From Arsenophonus sp052171895 (lineage in GTDB: Bacteria > Pseudomonadota > Gammaproteobacteria > Enterobacterales > Enterobacteriaceae), in the NCBI GenBank assembly GCA_052171895.1, contig JBQMRN010000007.1, positions 1-64,000 of the forward strand: DNA of 64,000 nt. Direction: 5' to 3'. This document shows, piece by piece, positions 40,701 through 50,216 of this stretch. Each line of letters opens with the position of its first letter. Position 1 is the first letter of the stretch. The position numbers were made by a program, and so were the translations under genes. The notes beneath the pieces are model-generated. The model made no database searches. It had not been told where the DNA came from and saw nothing but the letters and a program-made list of their open reading frames with translations.

Positions 40701-41781
40701 TATTTGGTCCCGGATCATTATATAGACCCTCGTCAACACACTTCTATTCATGGCAATAGACCTACTGATGGATATTGTTGAGGGGAAAATATCATGATGA
40801 TTAGGCTCCATCGTCAGCCAACTATAATACTTAAAATTAGAGCTGCTCTTCAGTCAAGCAAAGAGCCTGCGTCTACTTTGCCTAAGAGTTTATTGGATGT
40901 CCGAACTTAGCGTTTCTGAAGGGTAAAACGAGATGATATTGATGATCATAGTCATATTCTTCATCGTTTGCCGACGATGCTATTACTCGTTTAGGAAAGC
41001 TGTAGTAGTTTTTTTCGAAAAATATTTTTCTTCCTCTCGAGGAAGAGGCTCTGCTGGTACAAATCGTACGCGAATTCCCTAACCAAATTTGTATCTTGAT
41101 CTTGCCTTGATCACTGTTTACGCAGGCAAGTATGGGCAGGATTTGCGTGAAATGAGGTAGAAAACAGCGAAGCCAAAGCATAAAGTATTTAAAAGCTACG
41201 AGTCTGGTATTATTTGTACGTAGATGTGAAATATTTTCCGAAAATCCAAAACGAAACTTTATAACGTTATCTTTTTGTAGGGTAGCTATAGACCACGCAA
41301 CTCGATTGCTTTTTATTCTTTTTTAGAAGGATAAGACTGTGCTAAATATTTGATGCTTCTTACGTAATCTTAACCGAGCATCTCCCATGGGTATCCATCA
41401 GGTACTTACAGATAATGGCAAAGAATTTATAGATCGCCTTTTTGGTCTGTGAAAACGTTCAGCCACCGGAAAAACATAAATTCGCCAGTTTCTGTAGAGA
41501 GCTTGCTATAGAATAATGACTTTTTAGCCAGCCGATCTATTCTCAAACAAATTGTATGGTTCGAGCGATTTAATGAGCGTATAGAAGATGGGATGCAAAG
41601 GCATCATTTTAATTCTGCTAAAGAGATTGAGATCACTCTGCATCGATATGTTTAGCTGTATAATCATGAATTAGCAAAATTAGTAATTATGTAATAAAAC
41701 TCGATTGCAGTCTATGAAAGATTGCTTCAAAGTTAAACTTGAATTATTCAAAAAAACCATACTATCTTCTTGGATGTAATA
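40701..41781 (+). mobile_element. IS481-family element, inactive
   Basis: The left end TATTTGGTCCCGGATC and right end CTTCTTGGATGTAATA align with the copy at 50217-51297; both measure 1081 bases. Transposase fragments include MMIRLHRQPTIILKIRAALQ, HILHRLPT, VLTDNGKEFIDRLFGL-like pieces (RYLQIMAKNL in the shifted frame), QTNCMV and FNERIEDGMQRHHFNSAKE. These match the DDE core of IS481. Stops occur throughout. Flanks do not show matching target duplications, so the element probably sits at a recombination junction. Confidence 0.83.
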
Positions 41782-41811
41782 ATTAGCTTATAGTAAAGGA
41801 ATTCTTTTGGC

Positions 41812-42567
41812 ATGAAACTTATGTATGATAATGATAGCTCACAGCAACGAATTCCAAAGCATGTTGCTATTATTATGGATGGTAATGGACGCTGGGCGAA
41901 GCAACATGGAAAGTTAAGAATTAATGGGCATCGAGCAGGGACAGAAGCGGTGCAAAAAGTGGTTAAATTTGCTGTTGAAAATAAAATTCAGTCTTTAACG
42001 CTCTATGCGTTTAGTAGTGAAAATTGGAGTCGACCAGAAACTGAAGTTACTGCTTTGATGGAACTTTTTACTTGGTTTCTAGATGATGAAGTTAAAAACT
42101 TAAATATTCATAATATTAAATTAACGATTATTGGCAATATAAGCCAATTTAAGTCTAAATTACAAAATCGAATTAAACACGCGGTTGACTTAACCGCAAA
42201 TAATACTGGATTGCAACTTAATATTGCCGCTAATTATGGTGGTCGTTGGGATATTACCCATGCAATGGGACTTATTGCTGAAAAAATTAAGGAGGGGTCA
42301 TTATTACCAGAAAATATTAACGAAGATACGATAAATGAATTTATTAGTCTACATGATCAACCAACCGTTGATTTAGTTATTAGAACTGGGAGAGAATATC
42401 GAATTAGTAATTTTCTTTTATGGCAGATTGCTTATGCTGAATTTTATTTTACCGATGTTCTCTGGCCGGATTTTGATGAGGAAGCTTTCAAAAGTGCAAT
42501 TGTGGCTTTTAATCAACGTGAACGACGTTTTGGTAACAGTGAGCCTGATGATATCAATGAAGAATAG
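41812..42567 (+). CDS. uppS: Undecaprenyl diphosphate synthase
   Basis: UppS (IspU) builds the C55 lipid carrier used for peptidoglycan and surface polysaccharides. The 251 residues match E. coli (253). The substrate motif HVAIIMDGNGRWAK (17-30) with catalytic Asp23, LTLYAFSSENW and LNIAANYGGRWD are normal. The C-terminal motif usually written RTGGEHRISNF reads RTGREYRISNF, a change of two normally conserved residues, while the following FLLWQIAYAE and LWPDFDE are intact. The normal upstream gene dxr is missing: an IS481 copy ends 30 bases before the start. cdsA follows after 10 bases. Confidence 0.96.
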   Translation: MKLMYDNDSSQQRIPKHVAIIMDGNGRWAKQHGKLRINGHRAGTEAVQKVVKFAVENKIQSLTLYAFSSENWSRPETEVTALMELFTWFLDDEVKNLNIHNIKLTIIGNISQFKSKLQNRIKHAVDLTANNTGLQLNIAANYGGRWDITHAMGLIAEKIKEGSLLPENINEDTINEFISLHDQPTVDLVIRTGREYRISNFLLWQIAYAEFYFTDVLWPDFDEEAFKSAIVAFNQRERRFGNSEPDDINEE

Positions 42568-42577
42568 GGGGACTCTT

Positions 42578-43432
42578 TTGCTAAACTTAAATGCTCGTAT
42601 CATTACAGCTGTCATACTAATTCCATTAGTTATTGCTGCAATTTTTTTCTTACCTCTTAATTTGTTTGGTTATCTTATAATTATTATTTGCTCGTTAGCT
42701 GCTTGGGAATGGAGCGAATTTATTGGGTGGACGGTACAGATAAAACGAATTATAAGTGCTGTTTTATTTGGTATTTGTTTATTGGGTTTGCAATTGTCAT
42801 TTCAAGATCTTAGTCTTTTAATAAAAGAGCCTTTGATTACTTATATTTTATCGGCTGGATTAGTTTGGTGGTTAATTGCGATAATATTTGTTGTCACTTT
42901 TCCTACTTCTTCTCGATTCTGGTCTCAGTCAGTAATATTAAAAATTTTGTTTGGTATTTTAACTATTTTACCTTTTTACTGTGGCATGTTGGTTTTAAAA
43001 AGTATCGATTATTATATTGACGATTTTATCGGTGCTTGGTGGGTGCTTTATGTCATGCTATTAGTTTGGAGTGTAGATAGTGGCGCTTATTTTTTTGGTC
43101 ATTTATTTGGTAAACACAAACTAGCAGCGAAGGTTTCTCCTGCTAAAACCCTGGAGGGTATGCTAGGTGGTATGCTGACAGCAGGTATTATAGCCTGGAT
43201 ATTTAGTTTATTTGTTCCTGTTTTATTAACATCTAAGAATTTATTATTTTCTTCTATTATTGTTGTAATTATCTCTGTTTTTGGTGATTTAACGGAAAGT
43301 ATGTTTAAACGTCAAGCTGGCATAAAAAATAGTAGTTATTTAATTCCAGGGCATGGTGGCGTATTAGATAGAATCGATAGCTTGACAGCGGCTATACCTG
43401 TTTTTGTAGGATTGACATGGTTATTTTTTTAG
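42578..43432 (+). CDS. cdsA: Phosphatidate cytidylyltransferase (CDP-diglyceride synthase), TTG start
   Basis: CdsA makes CDP-diacylglycerol, the precursor of all bacterial phospholipids. A TTG at 42578 (LLNLNARIITAVILIPLVI) preceded by GGGGGA is the best start and gives 284 residues, the E. coli length; the open frame extends upstream but overlaps uppS. Multiple membrane segments follow. The Mg-binding region VWSVDSGAYFFGHLFGKHKL, and the family signature SVFGDLTESMFKRQAGIKN to IPGHGGVLDRIDSLTAAIPVF (each in pieces), are complete. It lies between uppS and rseP, as in E. coli. Confidence 0.95.
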   Translation: MLNLNARIITAVILIPLVIAAIFFLPLNLFGYLIIIICSLAAWEWSEFIGWTVQIKRIISAVLFGICLLGLQLSFQDLSLLIKEPLITYILSAGLVWWLIAIIFVVTFPTSSRFWSQSVILKILFGILTILPFYCGMLVLKSIDYYIDDFIGAWWVLYVMLLVWSVDSGAYFFGHLFGKHKLAAKVSPAKTLEGMLGGMLTAGIIAWIFSLFVPVLLTSKNLLFSSIIVVIISVFGDLTESMFKRQAGIKNSSYLIPGHGGVLDRIDSLTAAIPVFVGLTWLFF

Positions 43433-43447
43433 TTTTTAATGTGTATT

Positions 43448-44800
43448 ATGGGAATACTTTGGAGTTTAGCTACATTTTTTATTGCATTAAATATGCTAAT
43501 TATTGCACATGAATTTGGCCATTTTTGGGTGGCTAGGCGCTGTGGTATTTATGTTGAGCGTTTCTCCATTGGTTTTGGAAAAGCCTTATGGGGTAAAGTT
43601 GATCGCCATGGTACAGAATTTGTTATTTCCCTGATCCCCTTGGGTGGTTATGTTAAAATGTTAGATGAGCGAGTTGCTCCTGTAGCGCTAGAGCGTCGCC
43701 ACTTTGCTTTTAATAATAAAACAGTAGGTCAGTGTGCTGCAGTAGTTAGTGCTGGGCCAATAGCTAATTTTTTATTGGCAATATTTTTTTATTGGTTAGT
43801 TTTTATTATTGGTATACCTTCCGTACGTCCAGTCATTGAAGATATTCAGTCAAACTCGATTGCTGAGCAAGCAAATATTTCACCAGGTATGCAACTAAAA
43901 TCAATAGATGATATCGAAACCCCTGATTGGAATGCAGTTCGTCTCGCTTTAATTAGTAAAATTGGAAATCAAGAATTAAGAGTGAAGGTTTTACTTATTG
44001 AAAATTCAACACCAATAAAAAAACTAATTAATTTAAGAGAATGGCATTTTGATCCGGACGTTCAAGATCCGGTTTTATCTTTGGGGATTATGCCAGTTAG
44101 TGACAGGCAAGATCCTGTTGTGCGTAATATTCAACCTGGCTCAGCGGCAGCATTATCAGGTTTACAAATAGGAGATAGAATTGTAAAAGTAGGTGAGCAG
44201 GTAATAGATATTTGGCATCCATTCACCTACTTTGTTCAAAAAAGTCCTAATATTCCATTGTTATTGACGATTGAAAGAGAAGGTGAACAGCAGCAATTAA
44301 CGTTAACACCGGAAATAAAAACGATAGCTAAAAGGCGGCAAATTGGATTTGCTGGGCTTGAATTATCAGTAATACCACTTGCAGATGAGTATAAAATCAC
44401 TCAGCAATATGGTCTTTTTTATGCGTTGTACCAGGCAACCGATAAAACTTGGCAGTTGATGAAGTTGACAGTTAGCATGATAGCTAAATTAGTTACTGGT
44501 GATATTAAACTTAATAATCTTAGTGGACCTGTTTCTATTGCAAAAGGAGCCGTCATTTCTGCTGAGTCTGGTTTAGTGTATTATCTGATGTTTATTGCAT
44601 TGATTAGTATTAATTTAGGAATCATTAATCTGTTTCCTTTGCCTGTATTAGATGGTGGACACTTACTTTTCTTGCTAATCGAAAGGATTAAAGGAGAGCC
44701 AGTGTCTGAACGTGTACAAGATTTCAGCTATCGTATTGGTGCTATTCTATTGATATTATTAATGGGGTTTGCACTTTTCAATGATTTCTCTCGTCTTTAA
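43448..44800 (+). CDS. rseP: RseP, site-2 intramembrane zinc metalloprotease
   Basis: RseP cuts the anti-sigma factor RseA after DegS and also clears remnant signal peptides. From the ATG at 43448 it has 450 residues, the E. coli length; an upstream in-frame ATG at 43439 would add three. The zinc motif HEFGH is at 21-25, two PDZ domains lie at about 115-300, and the third zinc ligand region NLFPLPVLDGGHLLF is near residue 395. It ends ALFNDFSRL like its E. coli counterpart. It sits 15 bases behind cdsA and 34 before bamA, in the standard envelope operon. Confidence 0.96.
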   Translation: MGILWSLATFFIALNMLIIAHEFGHFWVARRCGIYVERFSIGFGKALWGKVDRHGTEFVISLIPLGGYVKMLDERVAPVALERRHFAFNNKTVGQCAAVVSAGPIANFLLAIFFYWLVFIIGIPSVRPVIEDIQSNSIAEQANISPGMQLKSIDDIETPDWNAVRLALISKIGNQELRVKVLLIENSTPIKKLINLREWHFDPDVQDPVLSLGIMPVSDRQDPVVRNIQPGSAAALSGLQIGDRIVKVGEQVIDIWHPFTYFVQKSPNIPLLLTIEREGEQQQLTLTPEIKTIAKRRQIGFAGLELSVIPLADEYKITQQYGLFYALYQATDKTWQLMKLTVSMIAKLVTGDIKLNNLSGPVSIAKGAVISAESGLVYYLMFIALISINLGIINLFPLPVLDGGHLLFLLIERIKGEPVSERVQDFSYRIGAILLILLMGFALFNDFSRL

Positions 44801-44834
44801 GAGACAAGACTAGTTAGGAATACTCATAACAATA

Positions 44835-47243
44835 ATGGCGATAAAAAAGTTGCTCATAGCAACGCTGCTATTTTGCAGCGCCCTTGCATATGGTTCAGAT
44901 AGGTTTGTAGTACAAAATATTCATTTTGAAGGTCTTCAACGTGTTTCTGTTGGTACAGCATTATTGAATATGCCTATTCGGGTAGGAGATACGATTAATA
45001 ATGACTATATAGGTCGTACTATTCGAGCGCTATTTTCAACGGGTAATTTCGAAGATATTAGAGTTTTTCGTGATGGAAATACGCTAATAGTTCAAGTAAA
45101 AGAGCTGCCAACAATTGCAAGCATCACATTTTTTGCTAATAAGTCGGTTAAAGACGATTGGTTAAAGCAAACTCTTGATGCTTCTAATATTCGAGTTGGT
45201 GAAGTCTTAGATCGCACAAAACTGGCGAATATCGAAAAGGGTCTTAAAGATTTTTATTACAGTCTCGGTAAATATAATGCGATAATTAAAGTGCTAGTCA
45301 CGTCGCTACCAAGTAATCGTGCTGACTTAAAATTAATTTTTTCTGAAAGCATTTCAGCTAAGATCCAACAGATTAATATCGTCGGTAATAAAGCATTTAG
45401 CACAGATGAGTTGGTAAATCGTTTTCAATTACATGATGATGTACCCTGGTGGAATTTTATTGCTGATCAAAAATACCAAAAACAAAAACTGGCTGGCGAT
45501 TTAGAAACATTGCGCAATTTTTATCTTGACCGGGGTTATGCAAAATTTAATATCGATTTAAGCAATGTTAGTCTGACACCTGATAAGAAAGCTATTTATG
45601 TTACTATCAATGTGACAGAGGGAGATAGATATACTATATCAAGCGTTGAATTAAATGGTGAAACCGCTGGTCATTATGATGAAATCAAGCAATTAATCAC
45701 CATCAAACCTTCTTCGCTTTATAATGGTACTGAAGTCAAAAATATGGAGAATAAAATCAAGGATTTTTTTAGTCGTTATGGTTATGCTTATCCCCGTATT
45801 ATTACCCAACCTGAAATCAATGATGAAGATAAAACAGTTAAGTTACATGTAAATGTAGATACGGGTAGTCGTTTCTATGTTCGCCAAATCCGTTTTGTTG
45901 GGAATCATGTTAGTAAAGATTCTGTTTTACGTCGTGAGATTCGCCAAATGGAAGGTGCTTTGTTAGGCAATGATTTGGTTAACCTGGGTAAAGAACGATT
46001 AAACCGGACCGGTTTTTTTGAAACCGTCGATGTTGAAATGCAACCTGTACCAGGTACACCTGATCAAGTTAATGTTATCTATAAACTTAAAGAACGTAAT
46101 ACCGGTTCGATGAATTTTGGTATTGGTTTCGGTACTGAAAGTGGTATCACTTTCCAAGTCGGCGTTCAACAAAAAAACTGGCTTGGTACAGGTAATGCCC
46201 TTGGTATTAGCGCGAGAAAGAATGATTATTCAACTTATGCTGAATTATCATTAACAGATTTTTACTTTACCGTTAATGGTGTTAACTTAGGTTGGCGATT
46301 ATTCTATAATGATTTTAGTGCCAAAGATGCCAATCTTTCACGCTATAATAACAAAACTTATGGCGTTGATAATACCTTGAGTTTTCCTTTTAATGAAAAC
46401 AATTCGTTTCGAATTGGGGCAGGTTTTGTTCATAACTCTTTATCTGATATGAAAGCTCAAGTCGGCATGTGGCGTTATTTACAAAGTATGGGTAAAAATC
46501 CTAATTTTGATGATAAGGCATGCTATAACGCTAATGATTTTAGCCTTAATTTAGGCTGGATTTATAATAATCTGGATCGTAATTTCTTTCCGACCACGGG
46601 GAATAAAAGCTCATTAAATAGTAAAATTACTATTCCAAGTTCCAATAACCAATATTATAAGATTTGGTTTGATACATCGCAATATTATCCTATTGATGAA
46701 GATAAAAAATGGGTATTATTAGGTCGGACACAGTTAGGTTATGGTAATGGGTTTGCTGGTAAAGAATTACCATTTTATGAAAATTTTTATGCTGGTGCTG
46801 CTGGTATGGTACGTGGTTTCCGTTCTAATAATATCGGCCCTAAAGCAATTTATCTTGAAGAAAAAAAAGGTGTAGTAATAGTAAGTTCAAAATCAGGTAC
46901 TCCATTAACTGATGCTGTTGGTGGCAATGCAATGGCAACAGGGTCATTAGAGCTAATTATGCCAACCCCCTTTATTGATGAAAGGTATCCTAATTCGATC
47001 AGAACTTCTTTTTTTATTGATGCAGGGACTGTATGGGATTCAAATTGGAGTAACACTCCAGTAAGCTGGAGAACAGGAATGCCTGACTATGGTAAGGCAT
47101 CCAATATTCGAGTTTCAACAGGGATTGCATTGCAATGGATGTCACCGCTTGGTCCACTGGTCTTCTCTTATGCAAAGTCAATAAAAGATTATGAAGGTGA
47201 CAAGTTTGAAGAGTTTCAGTTTAATATTGGTAGAACGTGGTAA
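44835..47243 (+). CDS. bamA: BamA, outer membrane protein assembly factor
   Basis: BamA is the essential Omp85 insertase of the BAM complex. It has 802 residues (E. coli 810). A signal peptide ends near LAYGS (about residue 20). Five POTRA domains span about 22-420 (for example VQNIHFEGLQRVS, IQQINIVGNKAFS and VRQIRFVGNHVSKDSVLRRE in pieces). The 16-strand barrel follows and includes the conserved L6 motif VRGFRS and PLGPLVFSYAKS, ending in FNIGRTW. Loops are slightly shorter than in E. coli. It is intact, as is its lipoprotein partner bamB at 16.7 kb. Confidence 0.97.
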   Translation: MAIKKLLIATLLFCSALAYGSDRFVVQNIHFEGLQRVSVGTALLNMPIRVGDTINNDYIGRTIRALFSTGNFEDIRVFRDGNTLIVQVKELPTIASITFFANKSVKDDWLKQTLDASNIRVGEVLDRTKLANIEKGLKDFYYSLGKYNAIIKVLVTSLPSNRADLKLIFSESISAKIQQINIVGNKAFSTDELVNRFQLHDDVPWWNFIADQKYQKQKLAGDLETLRNFYLDRGYAKFNIDLSNVSLTPDKKAIYVTINVTEGDRYTISSVELNGETAGHYDEIKQLITIKPSSLYNGTEVKNMENKIKDFFSRYGYAYPRIITQPEINDEDKTVKLHVNVDTGSRFYVRQIRFVGNHVSKDSVLRREIRQMEGALLGNDLVNLGKERLNRTGFFETVDVEMQPVPGTPDQVNVIYKLKERNTGSMNFGIGFGTESGITFQVGVQQKNWLGTGNALGISARKNDYSTYAELSLTDFYFTVNGVNLGWRLFYNDFSAKDANLSRYNNKTYGVDNTLSFPFNENNSFRIGAGFVHNSLSDMKAQVGMWRYLQSMGKNPNFDDKACYNANDFSLNLGWIYNNLDRNFFPTTGNKSSLNSKITIPSSNNQYYKIWFDTSQYYPIDEDKKWVLLGRTQLGYGNGFAGKELPFYENFYAGAAGMVRGFRSNNIGPKAIYLEEKKGVVIVSSKSGTPLTDAVGGNAMATGSLELIMPTPFIDERYPNSIRTSFFIDAGTVWDSNWSNTPVSWRTGMPDYGKASNIRVSTGIALQWMSPLGPLVFSYAKSIKDYEGDKFEEFQFNIGRTW

Positions 47244-47302
47244 AACGTCAATTCAATTCATCGATTCGCTTGTGGTAAAGATCAAGAGATAAGGAGTTTA
47301 GT

Positions 47303-47794
47303 ATGAAAAAATTGTTGTGTGCAGCCGCTTTAGGTTTGATTTTATTCGTATCTGCCAGTGCTTATGCAGAAAAAGTTGTCGTTATTAACGTCGGGGAAAT
47401 TTTTCAAAACATAGTAACCAGTAAAGCGGTATCTAAGCAACTTGAAAAAGAGTTTAAAGGACGCGTTGATGAGTTAGAAAATATGGAAAGAGATTTACAG
47501 GCTCAGGGGGAAAATTTGCAAAAAAGTGCCGCTAAACCTAATGAGAAAGATCTGCAAGCATTTGAAGCTAAGCGGACAGACTTTCTTAAGAAAGCACAGC
47601 AATTTGAACAAGATAACCAACGTCGTCAGCAAGAAGAGCGCAATAAAATATTGCAAATAATAAAGATAGCGACTAAAGCGCTTGCAGAAAAGGAGCGTTA
47701 CGACGTGGTGGTTGACATAAATGCGGTTCTCTATCCAGAAAACAGTTCAAACTTGAAAAATATTACCGATCTAGTTATTAAGAAGGTTAAATAA
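47303..47794 (+). CDS. skp: Skp (OmpH), periplasmic chaperone
   Basis: Skp is a trimeric jellyfish-shaped chaperone that carries unfolded outer membrane proteins to BAM. The 163 residues match E. coli (161). A signal peptide (LLCAAALGLILFVSASAYA) is cleaved before EKVVVIN. The rest is a charged coiled-coil, rich in K, E and Q, for the tentacles, followed by the final strand AEKERYDVVVDINAVLY. AAGGAG lies about 8 bases before the ATG. It follows bamA by 59 bases and precedes lpxD by 3. Confidence 0.95.
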   Translation: MKKLLCAAALGLILFVSASAYAEKVVVINVGEIFQNIVTSKAVSKQLEKEFKGRVDELENMERDLQAQGENLQKSAAKPNEKDLQAFEAKRTDFLKKAQQFEQDNQRRQQEERNKILQIIKIATKALAEKERYDVVVDINAVLYPENSSNLKNITDLVIKKVK

Positions 47795-47797
47795 TAG

Positions 47798-48835
47798 ATG
47801 GTTTCTATTCGATTAGCTGATTTAGCTAAAAAATTAGACGCGCAGCTACACGGAGATGGTGATATTATTATCACCAGTATTGCGCCTATGCATTTAGCGA
47901 AGGAAGGGCAAATTACTTTTCTATCATCGGTTAGCCGTTGTTATCTAACACAATTAGCAGAATGTAAAGCTGCTGCTGTGGTATTAAAGCAAAAGGATCT
48001 ACCAGATAGTAAAATAGCAGCATTAGTGGTTAAAGATCCTTATTTAGCTTATGCTCAATTAGCTCAAATTTTGGATACCACGCCTAAACCTGCACAAAAT
48101 ATCCACCCTTCTGCGGTTGTTGCGGAAGATGTTCAGCTCGGTGAAAACGTTTCCATTGGCGTTAATGCTGTTATCGAGTCAGGTGTAATATTAGGTAATC
48201 AAGTTATTATTGGTGCAGGTTGCTTTATTGGTAAAAATGTCAAGATCGGGCAGTCTACGCGTTTATGGGCAAATATTTCTATCTATCATAATGTTGAAAT
48301 AGGTGAACAGTGTCTTATCCAATCAGGAACAGTTATTGGTTCAGATGGTTTTGGCTATGCAAATAAAAAAGGGCAATGGATAAAAATACCTCAATTAGGT
48401 TCAGTTATTATTGGTAATAATGTTGAAATTGGTGCTTGTACTAGCATTGATCGCGGCGCACTGGATAATACAATTATTGGTAATGGGGTCATCATTGATA
48501 ACCAATGTCAAATTGCTCACAATGTGATTATAGGTGATCATACAGCTATTGCCGGTGGGGTAATTATGGCCGGTAGTTTGAAAATAGGCCAATATTGTAT
48601 GATTGGTGGTGCTAGCGTTATTAATGGACATATGGAAATTTGTGATAAAGTTACTATAACCGGAATGGGAATGGTTATGCGTCCAATTAGTGAGCCGGGA
48701 ATATACTCTTCTGGCATTCCATTACAGCCAAATAAGGTTTGGCGAAAAACAGCTGCTTTAGTTTTGAATATTAATGAAATGGTTAAGCGAATGAAGGTAC
48801 TAGAACGTAAGGTATTTATTAGTAAAGATAACTAA
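47798..48835 (+). CDS. lpxD: UDP-3-O-(3-hydroxyacyl)glucosamine N-acyltransferase
   Basis: LpxD adds the second hydroxyacyl chain in lipid A synthesis. The 345 residues match E. coli (341). An N-terminal uridine-binding domain (1-100) is followed by a left-handed beta-helix with hexapeptide repeats (VSIGVNAVI, VIIGAGCFIG, VKIGQS). The catalytic histidine is His241 in QIAHNVIIGDH. The tail SSGIPLQPNKVWRKTAALVLN is conserved. It begins 3 bases after skp. A structured 116-base gap separates it from fabZ. Confidence 0.96.
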   Translation: MVSIRLADLAKKLDAQLHGDGDIIITSIAPMHLAKEGQITFLSSVSRCYLTQLAECKAAAVVLKQKDLPDSKIAALVVKDPYLAYAQLAQILDTTPKPAQNIHPSAVVAEDVQLGENVSIGVNAVIESGVILGNQVIIGAGCFIGKNVKIGQSTRLWANISIYHNVEIGEQCLIQSGTVIGSDGFGYANKKGQWIKIPQLGSVIIGNNVEIGACTSIDRGALDNTIIGNGVIIDNQCQIAHNVIIGDHTAIAGGVIMAGSLKIGQYCMIGGASVINGHMEICDKVTITGMGMVMRPISEPGIYSSGIPLQPNKVWRKTAALVLNINEMVKRMKVLERKVFISKDN

Positions 48836-48860
48836 ATACTGCATATAGATTTGTTAATTG

Positions 48861-48903
48861 CGGCCTGCAGAATACCTTATTTAGGTAGGGTTAAAGCAGG
48901 CCG
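48861..48903. promoter_or_regulatory. Nested hairpin between lpxD and fabZ
   Basis: CGGCCTGC pairs with GCAGGCCG, and within it TACCT pairs with AGGTA. It is the most GC-rich spot in the operon and has only a weak T-run behind it. It could be an attenuator or mRNA processing site that lowers or stabilises downstream expression; which one is unknown. Confidence 0.5.
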
Positions 48904-48951
48904 AATTATTCATATTTAATTTTTTAAATTTAAACAAGAAGAGTCTTTTCT

Positions 48952-49404
48952 ATGAGTGATAAATATACTCTGGATATAGAAGAAATTTTAGGGTTATTAC
49001 CACATCGCTATCCTTTTTTATTAGTTGATCGTGTATTGGATTTTGAAGAAGGAAAATTTTTACGTGCAGTAAAAAATGTCTCTTTTAATGAACCTTTTTT
49101 TCAAGGTCATTTTCCTGGTAAGCCAATATTTCCTGGAGTATTAATTCTTGAGGCTATGGCTCAAGCAGCTGGTATTTTAGCTTTCAAGAGTGTTGGAAAA
49201 TTAGAGCCTGGTGAACTATATTATTTTGCTGGTATTGACGAGGCAAGATTTAAACATCCTGTTCAACCTGGCGATCAGATGATCTTTGAGGTAATGTTTG
49301 TTAAAACAAAGCGTGGTTTAACGCTTTTTAAAGGTGTTACAAAAGTGGATGGAAAAGTTGTTTGTGAAGCGACAATGATGTGTGCTCGTAGCCAAGAAGC
49401 ATAA
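48952..49404 (+). CDS. fabZ: 3-hydroxyacyl-ACP dehydratase FabZ
   Basis: FabZ dehydrates 3-hydroxyacyl-ACP in fatty acid elongation and competes with LpxA for the same substrate. The 150 residues match E. coli (151). The hot-dog fold motifs are present: LLPHRYPFLLVDRV, then HFPGKPIFPGVLILEAMAQ with catalytic His53 and Glu67. It starts MSDKYTLDIEEIL. It lies 13 bases before the lpxA start, so the enzymes that pull the substrate toward membrane lipids or lipid A stay coupled. Confidence 0.96.
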   Translation: MSDKYTLDIEEILGLLPHRYPFLLVDRVLDFEEGKFLRAVKNVSFNEPFFQGHFPGKPIFPGVLILEAMAQAAGILAFKSVGKLEPGELYYFAGIDEARFKHPVQPGDQMIFEVMFVKTKRGLTLFKGVTKVDGKVVCEATMMCARSQEA

Positions 49405-49417
49405 AATGAGAGCTGAT

Positions 49418-50215
49418 ATGATTAATAAAACAGCGATTATTCATCCTTCTTCTATTATCGAAGAGGGCGCGATTATCGGTGTAAATGTCCGTATAGGCCC
49501 GTTTTGTTATATTGGTTCTCAGGTTGACATTGGTGCAGATACAACACTTAAATCTCATGTGGTTGTCAATGGTAATAGCAAAATTGGTTGTAATAACCAG
49601 ATATTTCAGTTTGTCACTATAGGTGAAATTAATCAGGATCTAAAATATCAAGGAGAGCTAACTCAAGTTGAGATTGGTGATCGTAATCGTATTAGGGAGA
49701 GTTGTACTATTCACCGTGGTACCCTACAAGGCGGAGGTTTAACAAAAATAGGTAATGATAATCTATTGATGGTAAATACCCATATTGCCCATGATTGTTT
49801 GCTAGGGAATTATTGTATTATTGCTAATAACGGTACGCTTGGAGGACATGTTAAACTGGATGATTATGCCATTATTGGTGGCATGAGTGCGGTGCATCAA
49901 TTTTGTCAAATTGGTGCTTATGTTATGGTTGGTGGTTGTTCTGGTGTTGCCCAAGATATTCCACCTTATATCATTGCGCAAGGTAATCATGCAACTCCTT
50001 ATGGAGTGAATATTGAAGGTTTAAAACGTCGAGGCTTTGATAAAGAATCACTACATGCGATTAGGAATGCATATAAGATCCTTTACCGTTGTGGTAAAAC
50101 GCTAGACCAGGCTAGAGAAGAATTGCTCATTCTAGGTGAAAATAATCGACAGGTAAAAATACTGAGTAATTTTTTAGAGAATTCAGCGCAATCTAACCGG
50201 GGGATTATTCGTTAA
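49418..50215 (+). CDS. lpxA: UDP-N-acetylglucosamine acyltransferase LpxA
   Basis: LpxA performs the first acylation of lipid A synthesis. From the ATG of MINKTAIIHPS (49418) it has 265 residues (E. coli 262). An in-frame start at 49382 overlaps fabZ and adds residues with no family counterpart. The beta-helix hexads (VRIGPFCYIG, VEIGDRNRI) and the catalytic His125 in THIAHD are intact, as is the C-terminal NIEGLKRRGF. Its stop codon TAA overlaps the GTTAAC target duplication of the IS481 element that separates it from lpxB. Confidence 0.96.
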   Translation: MINKTAIIHPSSIIEEGAIIGVNVRIGPFCYIGSQVDIGADTTLKSHVVVNGNSKIGCNNQIFQFVTIGEINQDLKYQGELTQVEIGDRNRIRESCTIHRGTLQGGGLTKIGNDNLLMVNTHIAHDCLLGNYCIIANNGTLGGHVKLDDYAIIGGMSAVHQFCQIGAYVMVGGCSGVAQDIPPYIIAQGNHATPYGVNIEGLKRRGFDKESLHAIRNAYKILYRCGKTLDQAREELLILGENNRQVKILSNFLENSAQSNRGIIR

Positions 50216-50216
50216 C

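Noticed and set aside
42428..42577. Upstream extension of the cdsA frame by 50 codons
   Set aside because: It overlaps uppS completely and has no counterpart in CdsA proteins. The TTG at 42578 with its GGGGGA site fits better.
46850..47056. Antisense open frames inside bamA, lpxD, lpxA, dnaE and tilS
   Set aside because: All are shadows of well-supported genes on the other strand, with no start signals.
49382..49417. Earlier in-frame start for lpxA
   Set aside because: The extra 12 residues overlap fabZ and are not found in the family; ATG at 49418 gives the standard N-terminus.
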